A DNA stretch of 64,000 nucleotides from Acanthosoma haemorrhoidale (lineage: Eukaryota; Arthropoda; Insecta; Hemiptera; Acanthosomatidae), in assembly GCA_930367205.1 (NCBI GenBank), contig OV884009.1:124132639-124196638 (forward strand), written 5' to 3'. Shown in pieces: positions 11,797-23,482 of this stretch (the stretch's first letter is position 1; each line of letters begins with the position of its first letter). Both the position numbers and the translations under genes were made by a program. The notes beneath the pieces were generated by a model. It saw only the letters and a list, made by a program, of their open reading frames with translations, was not told the origin of the DNA and did not search any database.

Positions 11797-12176
11797 TTGT
11801 CAGTATGTAGCTACGAGTTCAATAGTTCTGCGTTCTCAGTCTGAAGATGGTTTTTGGATAAAGCACTTAATGTCAGTCGTCAGCAGTGAGTTCATAGTCT
11901 CAAGGTGTTTAGTGAATAAGACACTCAGTGTTTGTCGGTACCTGTGAGTTCAATATCGGTGGGTTCTCTTAAGGTCTGGCTCTTAAGATGGTTTATGGAT
12001 AAAGCATAAGACACCCAGTGTCAGTACGTAGTACCAGTTCAGTTTGAGTGGGTTCCTAGTCCCAAGTGGTTTGTAGATAATGTAATTAATATCAGTCGGC
12101 AGGTAGTCAATATTAGTAAATCCTCAAATTAAAATGGTTTGTGGATGAAGCACGTATAGTCAGTATGTAGTAGGGA
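11797..12176. repeat. Degenerate tandem repeat, ~60-90 bp unit, about five copies
   Basis: Recurring words in the same order mark each unit: GTCAGTATGTAG or a variant, then GTTCAATA, then TCTCAGTCT or GGTTC, then GATGGTTTNTGGATAAAGCA. Unit starts fall near 11797, 11873, 11930, 12020 and 12089, and a last partial unit runs into 12176. The array ends exactly where hAT-like terminal sequence (TAGGGACCAACCGAAACC) begins, so it may be subterminal DNA of that element. Confidence 0.65.
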
Positions 12177-12215
12177 CCAACCGAAACCAAATTTTTAGCC
12201 GAAACCGAAACCGAA
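12168..12215 (-). mobile_element. Possible 3' terminus of the hAT element
   Basis: TAGGGACCAACCGAAACC followed by repeated CCGAAACCGAAACCGAAAT resembles the GGACCRAACCGAAACC termini of many hAT elements. It lies on the expected C-terminal side of the transposase remnant. No matching inverted copy was found upstream, so the boundary is uncertain. Confidence 0.4.
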
Positions 12216-12404
12216 ATTTATTTAGGTATGTGAAAATTATTTTTAAAAAGTTTTCTTTGTGTACTAATGGCAAATGAACTTTCAAAAAACAAGCCTTGAT
12301 GAAAAAGATAACTATATTTTATATAACATGTTCTATCTTTACAATAATATTAATGTAAGCCTACACAATAATAGTAATCATTGGCATTAAAATTTAATTC
12401 ACAC

Positions 12405-13400
12405 ACAATCAATCCAATCAAAACAAGTAGCTTCTCCACATTTTCACCAATGAAGTTAATTCGACGATATGCCTAATTTTTTTCCGACAGCACTGAACAT
12501 CTGCTTGCTGGGAACGCTTGTCGGTGAGGCCGAAAGTTATTTCAACATTATTTCTCTTAGAGAAGGATATGGACTAGAGCTTCAATAGGAATATATTATT
12601 TAAGTTCTATGGGATCAGTAGTTTTCTGCATCTGATCAGGGGGTTGTCGTGTGAATCCCAAAGCTGGAGAAGGGGCGTCGTAAGATACTTCGCTTTGAAT
12701 CTTGGGCCAATAATGTCGCAGCCATCAGTAAAGGATGCCCTTTTACCAAAGAGAATTTTTCGTTGAATGATTCATGCAGGAGAGTTTTCATATTTGTCAC
12801 TCTCTCTTCTTCGTTATAACATCCAACTTTTTTTTTAAAACGCCTCTGTAACATCAATTAGGAGCTGTTCCACCTCACCTCGACTTTTTGCACGTCAAAA
12901 TATGTTCCGGCAGCCCACTTTGATTTTGACATTCAATTTTTTGGAGGCTTGCATACTGTGGTGGGGGGGGGGGACCCACGATTTGTCTACACATTTTTTT
13001 TTTTTTCTGGTTTTGATCTGTCCATCGACAAATAATGAATTTTTGGAGCATGCGTGACACACAGCCTACATAATCATACTGACCACTCAAAGCACAAACT
13101 ATATTTGCTGCATTGTTGCGTATCACGAGAAAATTCTTACCGTTTAGGTCCACATTTATTCATTTACCATCTCTGTGAGCTTTTGTTCGAGGTATTGGCC
13201 GGTACGATCTTTTTCCAGCACAGCCACAGCCAATATAACCATTAGGCCTTGTTTCTCATAAAATGACCTGTAAAGCTGAGAAGTGGATATGGTCCATATA
13301 TCCGTGGTAGCACTCAACCACCCGCTTTTCCGATTCAATTCTTCATTCTAGCTCTCATCTTCTCATAGGTTTGAGGCATCAATGGAATTTTACAGTTTTT
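12405..13400 (-). pseudogene. hAT (ZBED-type) transposase fossil
   Basis: Blocks of a hAT-superfamily DNA transposase appear in order on the - strand. First is a catalytic-core segment TTDIWTISTSQLYRSFY (about 13320-13260). Next is a segment like the usual TDNAANI block, here with RNNAANIVCAL (about 13125-13090). After a gap comes the HPLLMAATLL block (about 12745-12715). Finally there is a dimerisation-domain-like end with FSAVGKKL and ENVEKLL words (about 12520-12410). The blocks lie in different frames and are separated by stops, and the first Asp of the core TDNA motif is replaced by Asn. The protein would have cut and pasted its own element; this copy cannot. It sits in intron 1 of the lectin gene. 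Confidence 0.7.
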
Positions 13401-15819
13401 AGTTGATATTTGTGAAGAGCACGAGGATCAGTGATATTCCAGTCGTCGGAATGCTTAGTCTTCCACGAAAGAATATCACACCAAATCGACAATAATCAAA
13501 TTCATAATAGCTTTATGTATTTTTCATGAAATTTCATGGTTATCTTAGCGTTGTGCAGATTTAGGGTCGGTGGTCAAACGGAATGGGGAATTGACCTAGA
13601 TGTGATTTATCGGTATTTAATACTTCTAGAGAGATTTTCAAATCCATTCGCTTTAGCGTAGCTTCATTTATTCCCAACTAAGTACTCAGCCAACGCCGAA
13701 CCTACCTGAGTAAAGTCGAACAGGATTGGACAGTTCACCCATGCAAGTTTTGGCTGGTGGTGGAATTGTACAAAGGTATGAACGAACTCTTTCTTCACAA
13801 TTAATAATGCTGTAAAAGCAAATTGTAATTTTCTAATAATGATCTTTTACAATTTAATAAAACCTGCCTATTTCGCTGTCATCAAGTTTTAACTTTTTCA
13901 ATGAATTCGTCAATAACAGTTTACTGTCGTCAGAATAATGAGGAAACTAATTAATTATAAACATGGGAAATCTCCTTGGCACCGATAAGGTGTGCTATGT
14001 TAGTAGGTATGTTGATCGGTTTAGCAATGAGTAACAAGGACATCGGAACATAGTACTTCTTCTTTTTCCAATGCAAATCTCTTAAATAATTTCCATGCTT
14101 CAGAGAACACTCACATACGAATTACTAGCTTTAATGAACGAAATAAATATAATATATGTTATACAAATATTGCTTTGTTCTCATTTTATCAGTTCATTGA
14201 TGTTAGAAATGTGAAAAAGTGAAACCTTAATTTAATTGACAGAATGTTTTTCATGAAAATCTGTATTCTGTCCAATTAGCTGGTAAAATGGACTGTACTT
14301 TAGAAGTGAGTAAAATAGAAAAAAATGTGAATCAATTTTAGATTATCAATGTGCAAATTTTGGATTATCATCAAATAGATAACAATTGTAGAGGTGGCAG
14401 GATTAGTACTACAAGACATTTTTGTTGAGACATTTAAAAATAACTTTTTAGTAAAGTATTAGGAAACAACAAGATAAATGTAAGATAGTTATTATTGCTT
14501 CCCCCCACCTATTTTCACACTTATTTTGAATAGTTAGCGCGATGGATTCATAAACTAACTCATGTTTAAATAACCAATCTTCTGTCTCTCCACAGTTGAT
14601 GAAGAAGACCAGTTTTTGCCTTGTGGAATCGCCTGAAGAACGTTAGGCTGTTATAAGTCATTAAAAAACATTGATTAAAATGAAATTTCGAAATTGTATT
14701 ATATTTCAGGAAAACGATTTAAACTTTAAACTTACAATCAAAATTTTTATTAGGTATAACTTGTATACAATTTTGTATTTTACAACTTGAATGTAATTAA
14801 AAACAACAGAACAACCATAAAAGAATCAAGCATCAAAAGAAGGCCATCAATAAACTGCATTGTGCTGATGAGAACTAAACGCAAGGAGACTCCACGACTA
14901 GTAGGTTTCATAGTGCTGATAACATTATTTAAGTTGGACAACATCCTACATAGTCTACTACGTACTACCAAACCTCCAATGTGGAAGCTTAGTTCAATCA
15001 TAGTCTAATAAAATTATACATCCGTGCGTGCAAAAGGTCTGATTTTTAATATGTTGTAAGGACATGAGTCAATTGTAAGAAACCAAATTTTGCTGCTTCT
15101 AAAGCCCTGTATCACCGGCGTAATAGCTTAAAAACAGGGAGATTTTCCCACTTTTTTAGTTGTTACTCCAAACGTATGAGCCTGGAAGAAAAGCAAGAAT
15201 AACACTTTTATAAAGAAGATAAACTTTGCTACAATTTAAGACCAAAATAAGCTCTTACCATTACTTTCTACAATATAGCTCTTCAAAAATTCACCATTTT
15301 TCTTATCGTATTTTATTTTGTGAAATGTCGTAAAAAATATACGAGGCCATTATTAAAAAACGAATTTGAAGTAAATTTAATTAGCTTTCATTTCAGTCCA
15401 TAATATAATGTTTACGCTCAATGGTTCTCTTTAAAATGTCAGATAACTAAATACATTGAAAAGTGTATTTGAGAGAAATACGAAAACAACTGTTCAAGCT
15501 GAGTCAATTATAAAATTTTGATAAAGTTCTAATAAAAAGAATTATTAAGAAATACAGACCGGATGTTTCATCCGTACTATTTGTTTAAATGGTAACTATT
15601 AAATTGTTATTACATTGTAATAAAATGTGTATGAAATAAATAAAAGGTGTAAAGAACCCTATGAAATAATTGCGTTGGAGGTGCCACTTCACTCGCAATC
15701 CTCGTAGGGTTGACCAGTACTCAGAAGTGGTTTTCTTTTTTCTCTGATTTTCTTTTTTTAGTTTTCTTTGTCATCTGAATCCTTAAGTTCAACTGATGCA
15801 GTGTTCATACACGATTTGC
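13401..15819 (+). other. Intron 1, later part: nothing recognised
   Basis: AT-rich DNA without motifs. At 14780-15008 two 73-codon frames overlap on opposite strands, which is what a chance AT-poor patch produces. The N-terminal part of the hAT fossil may extend a little into the left end. Confidence 0.4.
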
Positions 15820-17000
15820 CGCCACAAGCTTGATAAAGGGCAGAGGACTTCAGTCACGTTTTACGATAGCTGCAACCACCGCCACAACCCTTCTTACAGT
15901 TGAAGGAGATTTTGCGAATAAGCAACTAGGGAGCGGGATCCATAGTTGTCGTAATGGGAATAGTCCCTTGACCTTCCCCAATCTGTCCTATTGTTCTCTG
16001 CACCCTACCACTTCTGTGCTTCATGGTAACGTCTGAGAACGTGGTGGCCTCCAGCCTCCTCTGTACCACCGTCAGTAATCACCTTCAGTTGGAATGTTAC
16101 TACCGCCCAGAGCAAGAAAACAATTTATGTCTGTAGGTGTAAATTCTTCTTCGGTGGAGTCTGCCCTCAGGTAAAATTCAGCCAGAGAAGCTGTTTGGTA
16201 CATCTACTCAGCACATTATCGAATTCGGTGACAGAAACTTTCTACTCCCTCGCTTATCTTTATCATGATGACCACTCCCACGGTCAAACTTGCCAGCATA
16301 TTGCTGGAGATTCCATATCCTTGGGTCAACTCACCAATGCTGTTCATAGACTCAATTAGATTTTTAACGATTTCAAGTCTGACCACAAGCCGTATCCGAA
16401 AATTGTCAGATCGGCGGATTGTAAAACCTCTTTTTGTGATCATACCGTGTTCAAATGGGTCCATCCGTTGTTGTAGGTCCATCACATACTATAAGTACAG
16501 ATGGGTGCTCTTTGCGTAGAAATGGTGCCCAGCAGAATGGAAAAAAGGTAGCGTTTTGCGGACACTATAAAAATGATGGTTCCAATCACAGGTACGCTCT
16601 CCTTGGATAAATAGTTGAACAAGTGTTGTCATTCGAGAATATAGGACCCACAATTGTCATGTTGGACCATTTTCTTCCAATTTACCTAAAGCAGTTTGAA
16701 AACAGCCGTTAGGATTTGGTAGGACTCAATTTCCTCTGCAGATATGATGAGGTACCTCTCACTTTCACGCAGCATGTTTTTAGTTTCATCTCTCTCCTCC
16801 TGGGTTGCATCTACCTCATCAAAAATAATGCCAGCCAATGCATGGTTCGTCAAAATTTGTAGCTGACTAGCTCGTGAACAGGCATGGCCATTAAGCGTTT
16901 GGTTCTATGATCTTTGTATCTAGTATTAGCGGCTCCTTCAACCACTCCCTGCCATTGTCATACCGATACAGTCCATATATAACCAGAGAAAGTGGAACCC
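15820..17000 (-). pseudogene. Unidentified coding-like remnant
   Basis: A 1.2 kb island of more balanced base composition within AT-rich intron DNA. On the - strand it yields protein-like segments in alternating frames: a 40-residue acidic stretch near 16850-16700 (with DEVDATQEERDETKNM), an 89-codon open frame 16485-16216 with a hydrophobic segment (LASLTVGVVIMI) near its end, and a Gly/Arg/Tyr-rich stretch near 16060-15930. Stops and shifts separate them. I do not recognise the family. A degraded transposon or viral gene, or a processed pseudogene, are all possible. Confidence 0.35.
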
Positions 17001-17392
17001 ACCCCCAAGCCTAAACATCACACAGCTCAACATTCTCTACGACAAAAAAAAAAGAAAAAACATTGTCAATATTTGTCAATATGAAGAAATAAAGCTAATT
17101 AGAGAAAGAAAAAATATATAGCGCAAGGAACTGGGCTCGAATCCATGACATCCTGACGCTCTTTCTGAGTCATCCCTGCCGAGTCGGTAGCCTATAAATA
17201 TCAAGTCTCGACTAAGGCGACTTGGAGTGCTCGTTCCTAATTCTACTTTTGAATCTTTGGCTGACGAACCCAACTAGTAGTTATAGCTTGTTGGTATTGC
17301 TCTGATGACAGTTATAAGTTTTATTTATTCATTTTTACAATCATTCAATGTATTAAAACTTTTTGTGATGTGCTATTGTTGATATTTTACAG

Positions 17393-17575
17393 GTCAGCGG
17401 ATAACAACTATACAACTTGATGGAGTACAATATTTTATCAGTAGAATGAACCCATATTCACCCGAACTTAACTATTTCCTTGCCTACCAATACTGCAGGT
17501 CCATTGGTCTTCAGTTGGCATCCTTTGAAACAAAAGAAAAGTCTGATTCCATTATGCAATATCTACGCAATGCAG
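17393..17575 (+). CDS. C-type lectin gene, exon 2: N-terminal half of the CTLD
   Basis: The acceptor TTTTACAG ends at 17392 and the donor GCAG|GTAACT follows at 17576, phase 1 to phase 1. The exon encodes 61 residues and opens the C-type lectin fold: a first strand (DGVQYFISRM), then the helix A block with the first conserved Cys (AYQYCRSIGLQLASFETKE). LASFET in this position is characteristic of insect CTLs. These are roughly residues 17-77 of the protein. Confidence 0.9.
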
Positions 17576-17927
17576 GTAACTTCATATGGCAATCAATTTA
17601 TTTTTCATATGTAAACCAGTTTATTCAGATAATTAAAATTGACTTGACTTAATTTAAAGGCTGTCAAGCCTCATGCAACTACATTTACTTCAAAGACACT
17701 TTATATTTTCAAAAATATCAATGATTTACTATGAAAATATCAGTTTAAAAAATAAATAAAGCAATGTTTACATCAAAATATCTTAAATAACGTCTTAAGC
17801 GAATCATGGCTATATTCAAGGGGAAATAAATATATATTTTAATAGTAAAACATAAATGCTTTACCTACCGAAACATCCAATTTTTCAAAAAAACTACAAA
17901 AAATAGAGGTTTCGTCTTTGTTTTTTT
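17576..17927 (+). other. Intron 2 of the lectin gene, 5' part
   Basis: AT-rich intronic DNA between exon 2 and the Harbinger fossil; nothing recognised. Confidence 0.6.
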
Positions 17928-19045
17928 TCATTTATTTACCTTTTTTCTGCCTCTTATTAATTTTTTTTTCTCCTTATGACCCCTAATCTTCTTCAGTTGG
18001 ATTCCAGGGCAGTACATTTCCTGCATGTAATTTTCCAAGAAAAACTCCCCGTAACAGTACTCTTGAACCATTGTGTGAGACTGAAATTGTGTTACCCCTT
18101 TCCTATCTATAATTATATTGTGCAATAAGCATGTACATTTTATATTGATATCTGCTTGTTTTGGAGTTATTTCAATTTGTTTTTAGGAGTATTCGCTATT
18201 TATTGCTAATTATGTCAAATGCACATTCCACAGTTTGCTTCGCAAGTGTCAAACCTTTGTTTAAAATATCTTCGTCTGTCCCTCTACTTCTATCAGGATA
18301 AGGACCCATTAAAAATCGTTTTGAAGGATGACCTTCATCACCAATGAGCTCGTGGGGTGCACGTAAATCATTGTCGGGTAATTGTTTCGCACACTTCACC
18401 CTCAGGGCACCACATTCAAGTTGTCTGCTCAAGTTGGACATCAATTATACAAGATATATATCACGTAATTTGCAGATTCCCATTTCCTCCAGAATCATTT
18501 TGATATTTCATCAATATCTTCTTCACAAGGAAATGCCATATGTACATTGCATAATGATGCCCACATGATTGTACATGTTTTGTGAACGATTCGTCCAACA
18601 GTAATATTTGACATTGAGAAAGAATAGAATTTTAAATGAAGCTCCAGTCGCTAAATATCTGTAGTATTAAGTTGGATTAACCCTCTCTTCTCTACAATGC
18701 GATTAAACTTTATAAACAATATTTTAAGAAACTAGTTGAATAAAAAGAACAGTTAGAATGATTTTACAATTACAGTTACCGTATGTAACAGCCAGCCGTT
18801 CTTCTTGTGTAATTGTCTCTTGAATTTTTCGAGTTGGGAAGAAATTTTGTCAATAATGTAGCAAAATGTGTCTTTTCTTATTCGAAAATAGGAAAACTGT
18901 TCGTAGGAAGTCATCGTCCATTTTTAGATCATGCCACAAACAGGAACATTCATCAACTCCTTTCTTTTTGCATAAATATTATTGGCCCACATTTTCCGTT
19001 GACCGTGTGATATACGTCGACGTATATAAGGTGATATTTCCAATT
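17928..19045 (-). pseudogene. PIF/Harbinger transposase fossil (HARBI1-like)
   Basis: The - strand shows a Harbinger DDE transposase in order. The N-terminal block carries KRKELMNV (about 18970) and continues to LKMDDDFLRTVFLFS and ITQEERLAVT (about 18930-18790). Next is GASFKILFFSMSNITVGRIV (about 18635-18580), then a FWRKWEI word corresponding to the FWEKWNFP block (about 18500-18480). After that come LPDNDLRAPHELIGDEGHP and FLMGPYPD (about 18385-18290), NKGLTLAKQTVECAFDII (18245-18200), and the terminal CLLHNIIIDR block (about 18125). The GAIDG-containing segment between FWRKWEI and the next block appears deleted. Several stops and frame changes make it inactive. It sits in intron 2 of the lectin gene, opposite to transcription. 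Confidence 0.8.
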
Positions 19046-19402
19046 CTATAAATTCTTCATCAAAATGGCTGAATCGCTATACAAATCCTTTCCACCAACG
19101 CCATAGTATCGCTTGTCATATTTCGGGAAAATACTGTGGTAATGGACGATGAGTATATGCACGATTTCGTAAGAATGGCGTTCCCCCTAATTTGGCATTT
19201 CCCAGTTAGAAGCTTTCCGCTCCCAGTGGACAAGAGGCCTAACTTCACTTCCTTCTTATATTTTGAAAAACACATTTTAGTTCATAATTAATGTTAACAA
19301 ATTGCAAAACTTCTCCGTTCAATCCAAGCCTAATAAACAGTTTTATCATATATTAATTTCACAGTGCACTAAGGAAAAACTAATATTCTGTGAACTTTTT
19401 AG
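19046..19402 (+). other. Intron 2 of the lectin gene, 3' part
   Basis: A - strand open frame at 19275-19060 has no domain I recognise. It could be the start of the Harbinger unit or its accessory frame. The remainder up to the acceptor at 19402 is AT-rich. Confidence 0.4.
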
Positions 19403-19565
19403 GGTACAATAAATATGACTTTTGGACATCTGGTAACAGACTTGGAACTGACATGTTAATCTGGATGAGCACTGGATTGCCATTTAATGCCACCTTCGAC
19501 TACATGAGAAAAGCACCTGGAGAAGACATGCCGGCTGCCAGGCAGCTAGGAGCAGTTGAACAACG
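19403..19565 (+). CDS. C-type lectin gene, exon 3: middle of the CTLD
   Basis: The acceptor CTTTTTAG ends at 19402 and the donor CG|GTAAAA follows at 19566; entry is phase 1 and exit phase 2. It encodes FWTSGNRLG and LIWMSTGLPF, the CTLD core that corresponds to the FW(T/I)SG...W strand pattern of insect CTLs. The long-loop region reads MRKAPGEDMPAAR, so neither an EPN nor a QPD calcium/sugar motif is present. Ca-dependent mannose or galactose binding of the canonical kind is therefore doubtful. These are residues 78-131. Confidence 0.9.
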
Positions 19566-20787
19566 GTAAAATATTTCATAATTATCTCAACTGTCCAGTG
19601 TACTTGTTTAATGAACATCCATTAACAACATGATCAGTACGTTTTGATCTTGTAACATTTTATTGAAAATACCTTCTTCGGTCAGAGAAGGTGATCCAAA
19701 TCGTTCGGTTTTAACTCTTCAAGAGGACTTGTGCTTTGACATATGAGGTTTTATGTAAACCGGATAAGGGAAGAGAAGTGACGAAAAGCAGTCAAGTGCG
19801 TTATGCAGTGATATAAAACTGAAATCACCACGCTTCATACCAAGTCAGTGGCATAACAAGCCCAGTTAGTTTGAAATTTCTTAAAACAAAGAAATATACG
19901 AAACATAAACGTAAATGGAAAAAAAATTTTAAAAATATTTAAAACCACTCAAAAATAAAACAATGAAATGTTATTTAATCCAAAAATGTTGTATTAAAAA
20001 TGATTTTGAAAGGTGTATTCCTCGACAGCTCAAACTGCTATGCGAATTTTAGGCTCTAGTTAAAATGTAGTGACGGAAAGTTTAAAAAAAACGTTAAAAC
20101 GGCTGAGCCCGTTTCGCTAGCTTTTGAGTTTCATAATTAACATCTCTGAAACTATTTAAGAAAAAAAATTAGTTAGTAAAATTAAAATCTCAAAGTGAAG
20201 ATAAAAAAAAATGGGCGAGGGAGGCCACTGACTGATCCTAGGATTTACAAGTATTTATTTATTTCGAGTGTGCTCATTGAGTAAGACACAGTTACCGACC
20301 CCTTCCTTTCAACCACGTTATTTTGCTTCCTTTATGTAGCCACACCTATATAACACAAAAAGTGACTTGTATATAACGTACAAGTGCCTTGAGCAGCTTA
20401 GACTGTGGGTGCCACTTCAGTTATTTTCAAGTGCCGAAAATGACTAAAAAACAAACATATCTAAGTTGGTTTTAATAATTCAATAACTGATTTTATTAAT
20501 CTGTAAAGATTTACCATGGCATTAGGATTATAAGCATCAAACGATTGAACAATATAAAATAAACGAAGTAAACATACCTGTAAAGATTAATTAAATTACA
20601 CGTTATTTACCAGGTATTATAGTGGATAGCCACAACACAAACAATAAACATGTCTTATCTAGAAAGTAACCTTCACACACCAAACATAGCTAAGTAACCT
20701 TCTCACAACAGACACAACTAGCTAGATCTCAGCTGGAGTTTACACATATAATAAAATATTAAATTGTCAAAAGTTTTAAAAAAGGGT
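19566..20787 (+). other. Intron 3 of the lectin gene, 5' part: no gene
   Basis: AT-rich intronic DNA with a few A-runs. Nothing coding was recognised. Confidence 0.5.
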
Positions 20788-21430
20788 TAAAAATATATAT
20801 GTCCAGAATGCAACAAAAAAAATATAATAAAAAGCAAAGTAGAGGCAATGTTGTCTAAGAATATGTAACAATGTAATGTGAGACTTGAAATTGACTTGCG
20901 GAGAGTTTCTTTTTTAATGATTACAAATTTAGTAATGACATATTTAAGCCTAAAGACCATATCCCGTTCAAAGATCGTTCTGGATCCTCTAAACTTTTCT
21001 GTGGCAAGTGTGACGCTACTTATGTACCAGGAAACTGCGTATTGGTATCATTAATCATTATGTAGACAGTATGAAACAACTCATAATTGTCTTGAACAGT
21101 TAAGACCCAATATCAGTTGATTCTTCTATTATGATAGTGACTTTGGCCATCAAGATGGACCTTATTCGGCCCAACTGCTCCAAGAAAACCAATTACTTAG
21201 AGAATTTAGAAATTAAATTCTGCCTCTCCTCTTTTTCTAAATATACAGGTAGAATTCAAATGGACGCCAATTTTCTGATACCCATCTCCTAAACCCCTAG
21301 TGAACAGATCTTAAGTCAGTTAATAGTCTGACGTTGTTAGTTACCTGAGTGTCCTTAGGTAACGTTGCCTCTCATTTGCATGTGGGTTTTTGAATAGCTT
21401 CATATTTGTATTCTGGACATATATATTTAA
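20788..21430. mobile_element. Inverted-repeat bounded element, ~640 bp, unclassified
   Basis: The word TTAAAAATATATATGTCCAG at 20788 and the inverted word TTAAATATATATGTCCAGAA read from 21430 form arms of about 25 bp with few mismatches, both continuing into AATRCA. The interior has no open frame of note. This could be a non-autonomous DNA transposon (MITE) or a fold-back repeat. Target duplications are hard to judge in the AT-rich flanks. It lies in intron 3 of the lectin gene. Confidence 0.5.
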
Positions 21431-21516
21431 AACTATTTAATATTTTTTTGAAATAAAACAACTTTATATTCTATATTTATGCAATCAAATATAGTAAGTA
21501 AATTTAGCATTTTACT

Positions 21517-21520
21517 TATA
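21517..21520. other. Target-site duplication TATA (left) of element B
   Basis: TATA immediately left of the left LTR. The same four bases follow the right LTR at 26870-26873. Confidence 0.7.
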
Positions 21521-21706
21521 AGTTAACGTTCGTGAGAACTAGAACAGTAAAAAAAGATCGAGAAAGAGGTAATAGAAATGAATAGGGCAAACGATAGTAT
21601 AAGACTGCTTTATTCATAGCTCTTTATCCCATACACATACACTCGGAATGTTTACATCCCGATGTTTTGGTATTGACTGTGTACCAACAGTGCCCAGGCC
21701 TTAACT
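21521..21706 (-). repeat. 3' LTR of element B
   Basis: 186 bp, AGTTAACG to CCTTAACT on the + strand; direct repeat of 26682-26869. On the coding strand it carries an AATAAAGCAGTCTT polyadenylation module that is shared with the other family LTRs. Confidence 0.92.
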
Positions 21707-21726
21707 CCCCCCCCCCCCCGCCAGTT
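21707..21726 (-). other. G-rich polypurine tract of element B
   Basis: A run of at least 13 C on the + strand touches the LTR. On the coding strand it is a G-run ending in AG at the 3' LTR, a plausible plus-strand primer. Elements C and E have shorter G-runs in the same place. Confidence 0.75.
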
Positions 21727-22189
21727 AACGCACACTCCCTCGTAAACTCTAAGTCCGACCCGAGTGTACAATCAGGTGGCTCGGGTTCTTAAGGGCCAAG
21801 GCCAACGCACCCAATACACAATCTATAATCCATCACACTACTAAAGACACATTTAAACAAGTCAAATAAAATATAAATGTACAAAACAAAATAATAATAC
21901 CTTCTATAAAATAATAATACTATAAAAACTAAGAACAGAACTCTCTGTCTGAATGTCACATATATTAACAATATGACCTATGACAACACAATTACTTGCT
22001 TCGTGTCGGATCGAGGACACACCAGTTTGCTCACGCTCCTCCCCCCTAGAGTGGGAGTTTAAGTTGTTCAATATAAACCGTCCGCCGTTTCCTTGGGTGG
22101 TCCACACTCTCGATAGTTACAAGATTGTGTTCTCGGATCACAACAACCTTGAAAGGGCCTTCATATCGGACCGGCTCTTTACTCCGATT

Positions 22190-23482
22190 CTAACCTAATT
22201 TCCTATAAACGACGGTCCCGATCGTCATCGACCCCATTCTGTCCCGGACTTTCATATTTGCCCTCGCAACGCGTTTGGTTTTTTCCCCCGATATACGATC
22301 GCGCACTGTACGCCACATTTTTTCCAGCCGCATGTGGGTATTCACGAGCTGTTCCGTGCTCCCTTCATCCGCCACCGTCTCTGCCCAATTTCGCGGTCTC
22401 GCGCGTAACCCAAAGATAATTTCAAACGGCGCAAATCCCGTGGTGGTGTGAATTGAGTGGTTATACGCCGCCACCGCCATTGGCATCGCAACATTAGCTG
22501 ACAGCCCCTTATCGACCTGGTGTACCCGCAGGTGATCGCTGAGGGTGCTGTGCAGGCGCTCAACGTTTTCCCTACTTTTGGGATGTCCCGGGGTATTAAT
22601 ATGCCATACAACGTCTCTATTTTTCATCTCAGCGCGAACTTTGGCGTTGTCGAACTCTCTCCCACCATCCGACGAAATGCGCTCGGGGATGCCATAAAAT
22701 TGGAACCACAAGTTGACGGCTTGCAGAATAGCGTCTGACGATTTGTCCCGCACCTCGTATGCCATAGCCACCTTACTAAATGTGTCGATTTTAGTGACCC
22801 ATTTGAATCCACGCCACGTAAACGTGTCGATTTGTAAATCGATTAGTGGCGACTCTGTTGTGGGTGTCTCCTCCTGTCGTCCCTGTGGTGGATGGCGGTC
22901 ATATTTGGTTTTCAGGCAGATTTCACAAGCCCCTATGATCTCCTGGATGGTCTGCCGCATCCCCCACCAAAAATATCTCCGCTGTAGCGCCTGCGTTGTC
23001 TCTTGCACGCCACGGTGATTCGTCTTCCCCTGGTGGTACGCAAGTGTGACCTCCCGTTGTTGCTCCACGTCACGCAACGTCTGAACCGCCGATAGGCACC
23101 TTATAAACGTGCGGTCGATTCCTAATTGCTCGCTCTGCCACAATCTTCTAATTTTCTCCCAAATCGTCGCGTTACCGACGAATAAGTGGTACGTTTTTCC
23201 CGGTTTGGAGGCATCTTTCAGTGCCTGGCAAATTTGCTCTAGCCTCACTCCCGGCTCCGACCAGATCGTCGTAATTGTGCTTCGACCGTATTCGTCGTAC
23301 GTCACCGTCATCAGGCCCGAAGTTTTAGTCTTCCAAATGATTTGGTGACGTTTGTCGTTGATAATCTCCTCAGACGTTCCCATGTCTCGTGGTCTTTCTC
23401 CAACAGACTCTTCTGATGTGGGGCTATCTCTCACGCCACCATTTCCCGCAGATCGGTACTTCCTGCTTCTCCTGGCGTTCAC
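22190..23482 (-). pseudogene. Element B pol: integrase region
   Basis: A 430-codon open stretch encodes a retroviral-type integrase. The N-terminal HHCC zinc finger is intact (HQGKTNHRG with CEIC about 30 residues later). The DDE core is present: LQIDTFTWRG, SSDGGREFDN and the Glu in RENVERLHS. The last part (CVRANMKVRDRMG region) leads to a C-terminal domain that ends with an expected basic EQLKL tail, reached only in another frame near 22060. It would insert the cDNA into host DNA. It is separated from the RNase H by a stop and frame change at about 23480. Confidence 0.9.

Noticed and set aside
14780..15008. Two 73-codon frames on opposite strands
   Set aside because: Mirror open frames of equal length are expected by chance and have no domain.
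17100..17280. B-box-like word GGGCTCGAATCC in a GC-richer patch, as in a tRNA or SINE
   Set aside because: No A box at a suitable distance on the same strand and no cloverleaf.
22342..23348. Multiple + strand open frames within element B
   Set aside because: They are shadows of the - strand integrase.
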